The translations under genes and the position numbers were made by a program. The notes beneath the pieces are model-generated. The model saw only the letters and a list, made by a program, of their open reading frames with translations. It was not told where the DNA came from and did not search any database. A stretch of 20,391 nucleotides of DNA from Acidobacteriota bacterium. Lineage in GTDB: Bacteria; Acidobacteriota; Terriglobia; Acidiferrales; UBA7541. The stretch covers positions 447-20,837 of the forward strand of contig QHYP01000206.1 in the NCBI GenBank assembly GCA_003224195.1, in the 5' to 3' direction. The first letter of the stretch is position 1. Every line of letters starts with the position of its first letter. Below, piece by piece: positions 6,909 to 13,239 of the stretch.

Positions 6909-7499
6909 TCAGGGCTGTTCGCGGAGCGCGTTTTCGAGCCCCGGAATAGCCCGATAGATTGGACCATTCCAAAACGCAGGAACCCGCGAATTCTTCGATC
7001 GCGTGTGCGAGGCATAGAGAATCGCTTCATCCCAGTCGAATCCTTTCTCCTTACAGCAGTCCGGCTCCGGCAGTGAGGTCTGCTCTTTGGCCATGCGGCC
7101 GACTTGCTCCGCAACGAGGTGTTGCGGGTCCCAAAACTGACGCGCGCGCGGGTCGGAAACCCGCGCGAGGGTGCTGCGGCTCGGTGGCGTCCAGTCCGTC
7201 AAAAGTATGGGTTCCCAGACGACCAGCACGATCAACTTCTGCTTCGGATAACGAGCGAGAAGTTGTTGAACTGCGGAGGCCCCCCGCAGGCATGCTGGTC
7301 AGGTGGGAGAAACGAGCAATATCAATCGCGCCGCTTGCGGCTCTGCATCAAATGCGGATACGAAATCGGCAAAATTGTCCGCGGAGAGCCTGGAAAGTTG
7401 CCTCTGCCCAGGCGGAACTGCGGAGGGGCCCCAAAAGTATATGCCGGCGGAGAGCAGGAGAAGCGCCAGCGCTGCGAAGACGATCCATTTCTTCTTCAT
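6909..7499 (-). CDS. Membrane-anchored thioredoxin-like selenoprotein (UGA-encoded Sec67 in UxxC motif)
   Basis: A 196-residue protein if the in-frame TGA at 7301-7299 is read as selenocysteine. Residues 5-23 form a signal anchor (WIVFAALALLLLSAGIYFW), so the rest should face the periplasm. Residue 67 is the TGA, in the context LLVSPT-U-PAC, so Sec67 and Cys70 form the UxxC redox pair of a thioredoxin fold. The frame continues without a break for 129 more residues, with protein-like sequence (KLIVLVVWEPILLTDWTPPS, RARQFWDPQHLVAEQ) and a vicinal Cys pair at 148-149 (PDCCKEKGF). Other genes here use TGA as a normal stop, so this is not a changed code. The ATG overlaps the stop of the merT-like gene (ATGA). 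A redox or metal-thiol role beside MerT is inferred. The alternative is a disrupted gene, but a stop placed exactly at the redox Cys position, plus a SECIS-like hairpin, makes that unlikely. Confidence 0.85.
7271..7301 (-). promoter_or_regulatory. UGA codon and bacterial SECIS hairpin
   Basis: In the minus-strand mRNA the UGA (7301-7299) is followed by 9 nt. Then comes a perfect 6-bp stem CUGCGG/CCGCAG (7289-7284 with 7276-7271) closing a 7-nt loop GGGGCCU. A G-U pair could lengthen the stem to 7 bp. The loop starts 16 nt after the UGA and begins with G. To my knowledge both match the general rule for bacterial SECIS elements (loop 16-37 nt after UGA, G at its start). It would recruit SelB with Sec-tRNA. 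Confidence 0.78.
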
Positions 7500-7834
7500 T
7501 TGTAGGAACCGGAGAAATGATCGGCAAGGAAGCCGGCGATTTGTTGCGGAAAGAGTATCATCGCGCCGACAACCCCCACGGCGATCCAGAGAAAAACACT
7601 TCCGAGCACACTGCCCTTCACGGTGCACTGCCGGGCGCGGCGCTGCTGCCAGAAGCCTACGCCGAGCGAAGCGACCGAAATTACCAACAGCCAGGGGCGC
7701 AACGTTTGAAGAAAGGCACCGGCGCCGGCAGCGCCGATAGCGGCGACGAATCCCAACGGAAGGCAACAACCGATTGTTGACACAGCGCTCAGCATCGCCG
7801 CGAGCGATGCGGAAATTCCCGTGCCTTGTTTCAT
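7496..7834 (-). CDS. merT: MerT-like mercuric ion transport protein
   Basis: A 112-aa inner-membrane protein with three predicted helices (about residues 10-40, 45-62 and 76-100). The first helix carries a vicinal Cys pair at 23-24 (STIGCCLPLGF), the site where MerT accepts Hg(II) from the periplasm. Only one further Cys (Cys70, in the cytosolic loop RRARQC) is present, whereas classical MerT has a Cys pair in that loop, so it is a divergent member. The ATG at 7834 overlaps the upstream stop by 4 nt (ATGA), and the gene's own stop overlaps the next ATG in the same way. In mer operons MerT brings Hg(II) into the cell for MerA; no MerA is in this window. It might instead work with the selenoprotein encoded immediately downstream, which is inference. 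Confidence 0.82.
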   Translation of the reverse strand: MKQGTGISASLAAMLSAVSTIGCCLPLGFVAAIGAAGAGAFLQTLRPWLLVISVASLGVGFWQQRRARQCTVKGSVLGSVFLWIAVGVVGAMILFPQQIAGFLADHFSGSYK

Positions 7835-8163
7835 GAGTCCGTTCCCCGGCGGGCCTCCCGCACCGCGCGGCGAATCAGTTCCAGCGACGGCGCACCGGCT
7901 TTGTTGCCGGGATATAAGCGGCACGTCAATCCGTACGACGAGCTGTGCCCTTGCGGCTCCTCGCTTTCTTCGGCAATGTCCCGGCCGTTGATCCGAATGG
8001 TCGGCGACCCGCGAAATTGGAGCTGTTGCGCCATCTCTTCGTCCTCGACAAGAATTCTCCGCACGTCCGCCTGGATCCCTTCGGCTGCCAGAACCTGATT
8101 AAGTTGCACGAGGGCCGCAGGAAGGTGCGGACACTCAGCCACGTAAAGCACCTCGATTCTCAC
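7831..8163 (-). CDS. Small thioredoxin-like protein of the DF-type (seleno)protein family, Cys form
   Basis: A 110-aa soluble protein with a thioredoxin-like plan. It opens with a beta strand, MRIEVLYVAE, leading to Cys11 (ECPHLPAA) at the redox site. A helix and strands follow, then the cis-proline motif GSPTIRING with Pro54, and SYGLTCRLYP with Cys81 in the last third. The second Cys of a CxxC is missing (CPHL), so it is a one-Cys version; chemistry with Cys81 is possible. I recall close relatives named DF family (seleno)protein, often near mer genes, some with Sec instead of Cys; that is from memory and unchecked. It starts with GTG at 8163, overlapping the merR stop (GTGA), and ends overlapping the merT ATG. 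Its likely job is thiol-based metal or redox handling in the cytosol. Confidence 0.8.
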   Translation of the reverse strand: MRIEVLYVAECPHLPAALVQLNQVLAAEGIQADVRRILVEDEEMAQQLQFRGSPTIRINGRDIAEESEEPQGHSSSYGLTCRLYPGNKAGAPSLELIRRAVREARRGTDS

Positions 8164-8576
8164 TTGGCACGCTCCAATTTCCGCGTTGCTGGCTCGCGCA
8201 GAAGTGGGCAGCGTTCCGATCGCTTGCCGCCTGCCCGGTTGCAGGCGCGAAGGGCCAGGTTCAATTCGCGTCTCAGCTTTTGGAGGCCGGCGAGTTTTTG
8301 CCGTATTTGAAGAATTTTCTGTTCCAAACGGCGGCGCACCGGGGCGCAAGGCTGCAAACCGCTCCGCCTCAACTCCAGGAGTTCACGAACCTCGGAAAGA
8401 GTAAACCCAAGCGCTTTGACGCGGCGGATAAACGCCAGCGCTTCGAGGTCGCTTTCCCCGTAGCGGCGGAAGCCGCCGGCCGTGCGCGGCGCGTGCGGTA
8501 GAAGAGCGCTGCGCTCATAGAAACGGATGGCATCCACGCTCACGCCGGTCTTCTTCGCGACGGCGCCGATTTGCAT
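8160..8576 (-). CDS. merR: MerR-family regulator with the mercury-binding Cys triad
   Basis: A 138-aa dimeric activator/repressor. The winged-helix DNA-binding domain is at residues 1-70 (MQIGAVAKKTGVSVDAIRFY, FRRYGESDLEALAFI). A dimerisation helix and a C-terminal metal loop follow. Cys77, Cys112 and Cys123 sit where Tn501 MerR has Cys82, 117 and 126: the first (QPCAPVRRRLEQ) before the long helix, the last two in ACNRAGGKRSERCPLL. ZntR-like sensors have a CC pair and a His at this place, so Hg(II) is the best guess, with Pb, Cd or Zn as alternatives. It is the first gene of its operon, transcribed from the MerR-type promoter in front of it, with a strong GGGGAGG about 8 nt before the ATG. 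Its stop overlaps the next start. The gene is not divergent from its targets, unlike many mer operons. Confidence 0.9.
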   Translation of the reverse strand: MQIGAVAKKTGVSVDAIRFYERSALLPHAPRTAGGFRRYGESDLEALAFIRRVKALGFTLSEVRELLELRRSGLQPCAPVRRRLEQKILQIRQKLAGLQKLRRELNLALRACNRAGGKRSERCPLLREPATRKLERAK

Positions 8577-8597
8577 TCCCTAGCCTCCCCGTTCCGA

Positions 8598-8629
8598 ACT
8601 CTACAACCTGGAGTATAGTCCAGAGTCAA
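8598..8629 (-). promoter_or_regulatory. MerR-type promoter/operator with 20-bp spacer
   Basis: On the minus strand, TTGACT (8629-8624) and TAGAGT (8603-8598) are separated by 20 nt rather than 17. The spacer holds the palindrome CTGGACTATACTCCAG (8623-8608). Overlong spacers with a central palindrome are the hallmark of MerR-activated promoters. The half-site CTGGA and the 20-nt spacing resemble the E. coli zntA promoter as I remember it. The start point should be near 8591, giving merR a leader of about 15 nt that contains its ribosome binding site. Confidence 0.85.
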
Positions 8630-8821
8630 GCCTCGCTGGCAGGATTCGCGCTGAAGCGCTCTGCCCGCTATTTTCGCGGCTTTGGATGTTCCGTCTAATC
8701 CACCGTCCATGATTGCGGACAACTTCGGGCTAACGAGGGAACAAGTGGCGCGCCTGCCAAAAGGATCTCAAGGTATTCTGGGTTGAACGGACTTGCGCTC
8801 TACGATTGCAAACGGCGGCCG

Positions 8822-10018
8822 TCAGGCCTTCTGCGCTTGCCGCCGCAGGAACGTCGGCACATCGAGGTCATCGGTTGGAACATCGTGGCCGACCTCGTGG
8901 ACGTTTTGTTGCACCTGATGCACGACATTGGGCGATTCGCCAGGGCCCATCCCGGCGGCGGCCGAAGCAGCGAGCGGCACCTCTCGGCCCGCTTTCCAGG
9001 TCTTGGGCAAAAACGCGGGGCGTTGCTGCGCCGAACGCTTCACTTCGCGGAAGCCCGCAGCGATGACGGTAATTTTGACGGCATCTTTTATCGCGTCGTC
9101 CTGCACGGCGCCAAAGATGATGTTGGCGTTTTCGTGCGCCGCCTTCTGGATGACGGATGAGGCTTCGTGAACTTCGTGCAGCGTGAGGCTCGAGCTCCCG
9201 CTGATGTTGATGAGAATCCCGTGCGCTCCATGGATGGAGTTGTCCTCAAGGAGCGGACTGGAGATGGCTCGATTGGCCGCATCCACAGCGCGGTTCGAGC
9301 CGGTGGCCACGGCCGTGCCCATGACGGCGTAGCCCTGCCCCTGCATGATTGCTTTCACGTCAGCGAAGTCGCGGTTGATGATTCCCGGCACGGTGATGAT
9401 GTCCGAGATGCCCTGCACAGCTTGGCGAAGAATGTCGTCCGCGATGCGGAACGCGTCGAAGAAGCTGGTACCGCGCTCGACAGTTTCCATCAATCGCTCG
9501 TTGGGGATGACGATAACCGTGTCCACGGCGCCGATGAGTTCGGTGAGCCCCTGCTCCGCTTGCATCATGCGGCGTTTGCCTTCGAAGGCAAAGGGCTTGG
9601 TCACGACAGCGACCGTGAGCGCGCCGAGTTCCGAAGCGAGCGAAGCCACCACGGGCGCTGCGCCCGAGCCGGTGCCGCCGCCAAGGCCCGCCGTGATGAA
9701 GATCATATCCGCGCCTTCCAGCGACTCGATGATCTTGTCCGTATCCTCGAGCGCGGCTTTGCGGCCGATTTCTGGGTTGGCGCCAGCGCCGAGGCCCTTG
9801 GTGAGTTTGGCTCCGAGCTGAAGTTTTACGGGCGCCTGTGAGAGCTTCAACGCTTGCAAATCGGTGTTTGCGGCGATGAACTCCACGCCCTCGACCTTGG
9901 CCCGGATCATGCGATTGACGGCGTTGCAGCCGCCGCCGCCTACGCCCACGACTTTGATTTTAGCCGGCTGAATCTCCTCGCTGAAGCTCATCCGGATTCC
10001 TGCATCTTTCGCTGTCAT
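8822..10018 (-). CDS. ftsZ: Cell division protein FtsZ
   Basis: A 398-aa tubulin-like GTPase that polymerises into the Z ring at midcell. The N-terminal GTPase domain shows KVVGVGGGGCNAVNRM (from residue 22), the tubulin signature GGGTGSG at 113-119 and the T7-loop residues NRDFADV at 215-221 needed for GTP hydrolysis between subunits. A linker of about 50 residues leads to the conserved C-terminal peptide DLDVPTFLRRQ, which binds FtsA and other anchors. The ATG at 10018 has GGGGGGAG directly before it; an internal ATG at 9991 (Met10) also has an AGGA at good spacing and cannot be excluded. It is the last gene of the dcw cluster in this window, 67 nt downstream of ftsA. No clear terminator follows its stop. 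Confidence 0.97.
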   Translation of the reverse strand: MTAKDAGIRMSFSEEIQPAKIKVVGVGGGGCNAVNRMIRAKVEGVEFIAANTDLQALKLSQAPVKLQLGAKLTKGLGAGANPEIGRKAALEDTDKIIESLEGADMIFITAGLGGGTGSGAAPVVASLASELGALTVAVVTKPFAFEGKRRMMQAEQGLTELIGAVDTVIVIPNERLMETVERGTSFFDAFRIADDILRQAVQGISDIITVPGIINRDFADVKAIMQGQGYAVMGTAVATGSNRAVDAANRAISSPLLEDNSIHGAHGILINISGSSSLTLHEVHEASSVIQKAAHENANIIFGAVQDDAIKDAVKITVIAAGFREVKRSAQQRPAFLPKTWKAGREVPLAASAAAGMGPGESPNVVHQVQQNVHEVGHDVPTDDLDVPTFLRRQAQKA

Positions 10019-10064
10019 GCTCCCCCCGTTCCCACCAGTTTCGCCACGCCGCGCTCCGGGCCGG

Positions 10065-10081
10065 TCCCGGCTTTGCCGGGA
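10065..10081 (-). other. Perfect hairpin between ftsA and ftsZ
   Basis: On the minus strand TCCCGGC-AAA-GCCGGGA forms a 7-bp stem with a 3-nt loop, four bases after the ftsA stop and about 46 nt before the ftsZ start. There is no T-tract after it, so it is not a standard terminator. It might protect or pause the message between the two genes; the role is unknown. Confidence 0.5.
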
Positions 10082-10085
10082 TGGA

Positions 10086-11300
10086 TCACGAGGCGCCGGC
10101 GAACATGGCCTTGAGTTTGGCTACCAGGTTTCCCGAGCGCTGCTGCGCGCTGCGCCGCGCGCGCGCGCCGTACAACACAAGCCCCGCAACTGTGGCATAG
10201 TCCGGCAGCGCGACCGCTTCGGGCAAATCCACCAGACCCCGCGGCTCGGCAATGCGCACGGGCAGATGAAACGCCTGCTCGGCCAGTTCGGCCAAGCCGT
10301 CGAGGCGAGCACCGCCTCCTGCGAAGACGAGCCCCGCGGGTATGAGAGAAAGAATGCCTTCGCGCTGCAAGTCGTCGTGAATCAGCGCCAGAAATTCCTG
10401 CGCGCGGGGCTCGATGATTTCGCTGAGCATCCGCGCAAAAACGGTTCGCCGCGGACGGTCGCCGACGCTTGCAATTTCGATGGCCATGTCTTCGCGGAGG
10501 AGTGCCGGCGCCGCGCGGCAGTGATGCTGCTTGATTCTTTCGGCTTCCGGAATGGGCGTGCGGAGACCGACAGCAAGGTCGTTGGTGAAATGATCGCCCC
10601 CCACACCTATTGCGCTCGTGTGGCGGACCACACCGCCTCCGTAAACGATAAGCTCGGTGGTGCCACCTCCGATATCGAGCAGGCAGCAGCCCAGGTCGCG
10701 CTCGTCCTGCAGGAGACAGGATTCCGCTGAAGCGAGTGGCTCGAGGACCGTGTCGCTGATGAGGATGCCCGCGCGATTCGCGGCGGTGACCAGATTTTGC
10801 GTAGCCGAAGCGGAGGCCGTGACGACGTGCACGTTGACTTCTAGGCGCTGGCCGAGCATCCCGAGCGGATCGCGGATGCCGTCCTGCGCGTCGACGATGA
10901 ATTCGTGCGGCAAAACGTGCAGGACTTCGCGGTCTTCCGGAAGCGTGATGTTGCGCGCGGCATCCACGGCGCGGCGAACATCCTCGCGCTCGATGTCGCG
11001 CGGGCGATTGCCGAGGGTTATGCCGCCTCGGCTATTCACGCCGCGGACGTGGCCCCCCGCGACTCCCATCACGGCAGATTCGACGGGAACTCCCGCGACC
11101 CCTTCCGCTTCCTCGACCGCGCGGCGGATCGAACTGACGGTGGCATCGAGATTGACGATGATGCCCTTGCGCAAACCCTTTGATTCGGCCGCGCCGAGGG
11201 CGAGGAATCTCACTTGTTCTTCATCCTGCTCCGCAATCAGCGCGCAGGTTTTTGTGCTGCCGATGTCCAGCCCTACCAGGTAACGGTCCCTCTTGCCCAA
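10086..11300 (-). CDS. ftsA: Cell division protein FtsA
   Basis: A 404-aa actin-like ATPase that tethers FtsZ to the membrane. It shows the phosphate-1 loop VGLDIGSTKT near the start, the phosphate-2 loop LDIGGGTTELIVY, and the adenosine motif GLVFAGGGARL. The C-terminal amphipathic helix GNLVAKLKAMFAGAS is typical of membrane binding. The frame is open far upstream into ftsQ. I chose the TTG at 11300 (first residues MGKRDRYLVGLDIG) because a strong GGGGGGAG lies 8 nt before it and the actin-like core begins at once. A GTG at 11339, 2 nt after the ftsQ stop, is the alternative (417 aa) but has a poor binding site. It lies between ftsQ and ftsZ, the usual dcw order. Confidence 0.94.
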   Translation of the reverse strand: MGKRDRYLVGLDIGSTKTCALIAEQDEEQVRFLALGAAESKGLRKGIIVNLDATVSSIRRAVEEAEGVAGVPVESAVMGVAGGHVRGVNSRGGITLGNRPRDIEREDVRRAVDAARNITLPEDREVLHVLPHEFIVDAQDGIRDPLGMLGQRLEVNVHVVTASASATQNLVTAANRAGILISDTVLEPLASAESCLLQDERDLGCCLLDIGGGTTELIVYGGGVVRHTSAIGVGGDHFTNDLAVGLRTPIPEAERIKQHHCRAAPALLREDMAIEIASVGDRPRRTVFARMLSEIIEPRAQEFLALIHDDLQREGILSLIPAGLVFAGGGARLDGLAELAEQAFHLPVRIAEPRGLVDLPEAVALPDYATVAGLVLYGARARRSAQQRSGNLVAKLKAMFAGAS

Positions 11301-11341
11301 CGGACTGACTCCCCCCGCCCCGACAAATCGGAGCGCCACTG

Positions 11342-12334
11342 CTAATGCAACTTCTGTTTTGGCGGCCCGGCCGCGGCTTGACGCGCCACGGACCGCCGCC
11401 CGGAATGATTCGCGGCAGGCGACCCGGCGACGTTCGCCTCCGGATTCACCACCACTTGCCGCGTGTACTGCAAATCGATCGACTGAATCGAACCAGCGTT
11501 GGCCTGCCATAAACTGAAGTTGTCCACCAACATCCGGTACTTGCCGACGAAATCGCCCTGTCCAAAGTGAACCGTCACCGGCTGCACGCCAGCGCCTCCG
11601 GCCAGCCCCGTCATGACGACGCGCAAATCCCTCGCGTTCGAGACGTCCACTTCGCTCACGCGCTCGGAAGAACCGGATTTCACGAGGTCGATGTCCTTCA
11701 AGAATTGCTGGTAGGTCTGCATGCGGCGCTCGCGCTCATCCCGCGGGACACTTTCCCCGATGCCAGTCACAATCGGAAACTGAAACTCCTGGTCGGTGGG
11801 ACGATCGAGAATCACGCCATGTGCGTCAATCAGAAAAAGTTCGGTGCCGGAGCACAAGAACGCGACGGGCGTGCGCTCTGTCACCTCCACGCGAATGCGG
11901 TTCGGCAGGATGCGCTGCACACGTGCCTGTTCGATCCAGGCCAGGGACTCGATTGCGCCGCGCCGCTGTCCGAGCGGTGCGCGCAGGACGCTGCGGCCCC
12001 GGTCAGCGTAAAACTTGTCCACGATCGCCTGCCGGCCAATCACGTGATTGCCAAGGACTTCAATCTGTTCCGGTCTCGTAAGCAGCACGCGCGGCGAATA
12101 CAGCAAGAATTTGCCGCCGACATAGGCGACGGCGACTCCCGCACCGCCCGCCAGAGTCACAACGAGCAATCGGCGATAGAAAAGCCAGGAGCGTCCCGTA
12201 AATTTCTTGCGGCGAATCTCAACCGGCTTTTGACGCCGCAGATATCGCGGTTCGTCGTCGGTGTGCAGCTCTGCCTGGTAGACAGCTTCCAATAACGAAT
12301 CAGCCGCCCGCATATTCCGCGGCATGGATTTCAC
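11342..12334 (-). CDS. ftsQ: Cell division protein FtsQ/DivIB
   Basis: A 330-aa bitopic divisome protein that links FtsB/FtsL to the rest of the machine. A basic cytosolic tail (about 1-53) leads to one transmembrane helix (about 56-78, LLVVTLAGGAGVAVAYVGG). Next is a POTRA domain (about 86-155: IEVLGNHVIGRQAIVDKF, VQRILPNRIRVEVTER), then the beta domain (FLIDAHGVILDR, FPIVTGIG). The C-terminal 35 residues are low complexity. It starts with GTG at 12334, whose bases overlap the murB stop (GTGA), so translation is probably coupled; an in-frame ATG three codons on (12325) is the alternative. The position between murB and ftsA supports the call. Confidence 0.93.
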   Translation of the reverse strand: MKSMPRNMRAADSLLEAVYQAELHTDDEPRYLRRQKPVEIRRKKFTGRSWLFYRRLLVVTLAGGAGVAVAYVGGKFLLYSPRVLLTRPEQIEVLGNHVIGRQAIVDKFYADRGRSVLRAPLGQRRGAIESLAWIEQARVQRILPNRIRVEVTERTPVAFLCSGTELFLIDAHGVILDRPTDQEFQFPIVTGIGESVPRDERERRMQTYQQFLKDIDLVKSGSSERVSEVDVSNARDLRVVMTGLAGGAGVQPVTVHFGQGDFVGKYRMLVDNFSLWQANAGSIQSIDLQYTRQVVVNPEANVAGSPAANHSGRRSVARQAAAGPPKQKLH

Positions 12335-13239
12335 GCGGTCCAGAGGATCACCTCGTTTTCGAGCACGACACCGAATGCCTGGCGGACGCGCTCGCGCACG
12401 TCCGCGATCAAAGCCAGCATATCTGCGGCGCCGGCGCGGCCCGCATTAATGAAAAAGTTGGCGTGGCGGTCGCTCACCCGCGCATCTCCCACGCTATGGC
12501 CCTTCAGGCCAAGCTCATCGATCATCCTCCCGGCCGAAGCTCCCGGAGGATTCTTGAAAATGCAACCCGCGCTTTTCTGATTAAGCGGCTGCGACGCGCG
12601 CCGCTTTTCATTGCAGATACGAATCCCCTGGAGGATTTCCTTGAACGGCTTGGAGGGAAGTTCCAGCTTCACCGCGAGCATAATATCATCAGGCGCGAAC
12701 GAAGTGTGCCGGTATTCGAAGGAAATTTGATCGCCGAGCAGCGTCTCGATGCGGCAGTCGGCGGCCCGGTAGAGGGTGATCTCCCGGACATACGTGCCGA
12801 TTTGCATCCCGTAGGCTCCCGCGTTCATGCGCAAGGCCCCTCCCACGGTGCCGGGAACGCCGATCAGGCCCTCCATTCCGCCAAGATTGTTTTTCGCGCA
12901 GAAGGTGACCGTGCGCCCGAGGTCGGCTGCCGCGTCCACACTGGCAAAATTGCCGTCGAGACGCACCTCCGGATCCTGCCCGACGAGCTGCAGGGCAACC
13001 CAGGGCAACTCGCCGTCTTGGACGAGCAGGTTTGTTCCGCCACCCAGGAAGCGATGGGGAATGCCGTGCTCTTCGAGGAGGTGGAGCACTGCGGGGATCG
13101 TCTCGTGCCTTTTCAGCCGAAGCAGGTCGGTCGTGCCGCCGATCGCGAGCGAGGTCATATCGGCAAGGGCGGACCCGCTGCGCACCTCGACGCCAAGTTC
13201 GGGCAGCGCGGCAAGTAACTTAGGTTCGCTAATCTTCAT
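12331..13239 (-). CDS. murB: UDP-N-acetylenolpyruvoylglucosamine reductase MurB
   Basis: A 302-aa cytosolic flavoenzyme that reduces UDP-GlcNAc-enolpyruvate to UDP-MurNAc with NADPH. FAD-binding motifs are FLGGGTNLLV (64-73) and GVPGTVGGALRMNAGAYG (127-144). YRHTSF (176-181) carries the substrate Arg177, and LENEV near 293-297 the catalytic Glu. The motif SAGCIFKNP (223-231) has Cys226 where E. coli MurB has the proton-donating Ser229; I know the Cys form from other bacteria, so the enzyme should be active. No extra type I C-terminal domain is evident and the protein is short, which suggests a type II enzyme. Its start overlaps the murC end by 11 nt and its stop overlaps ftsQ. Confidence 0.95.
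   Translation of the reverse strand: MKISEPKLLAALPELGVEVRSGSALADMTSLAIGGTTDLLRLKRHETIPAVLHLLEEHGIPHRFLGGGTNLLVQDGELPWVALQLVGQDPEVRLDGNFASVDAAADLGRTVTFCAKNNLGGMEGLIGVPGTVGGALRMNAGAYGMQIGTYVREITLYRAADCRIETLLGDQISFEYRHTSFAPDDIMLAVKLELPSKPFKEILQGIRICNEKRRASQPLNQKSAGCIFKNPPGASAGRMIDELGLKGHSVGDARVSDRHANFFINAGRAGAADMLALIADVRERVRQAFGVVLENEVILWTA

Noticed and set aside
6841..6930. Possible RNase P RNA-like string (GGAGGAAGCTGGGCT) on the plus strand
   Set aside because: Only a short resemblance to the conserved GGAGGAAAGTCCGGGCT block; the other universally conserved RNase P segments are absent.
6909..7235. A separate 108-aa protein starting at an internal ATG in the 3' half of the selenoprotein gene
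   Set aside because: It is the same frame as the upstream 66 codons and lacks the thioredoxin active site; the reading through the TGA as Sec explains both parts and the SECIS-like hairpin.
8709..8786. 25-residue plus-strand ORF (MIADNFGLTREQVARLPKGS...) vaguely like the start of an IS5-type transposase
   Set aside because: Too short, no continuation in any frame, no inverted repeats seen around it; a transposase remnant cannot be supported.
8640..8821. Terminator for the dcw cluster after ftsZ
   Set aside because: Only weak short stems (for example GCGCTGAAGCGC) and no T-tract on the minus strand; termination may be Rho-dependent or absent.
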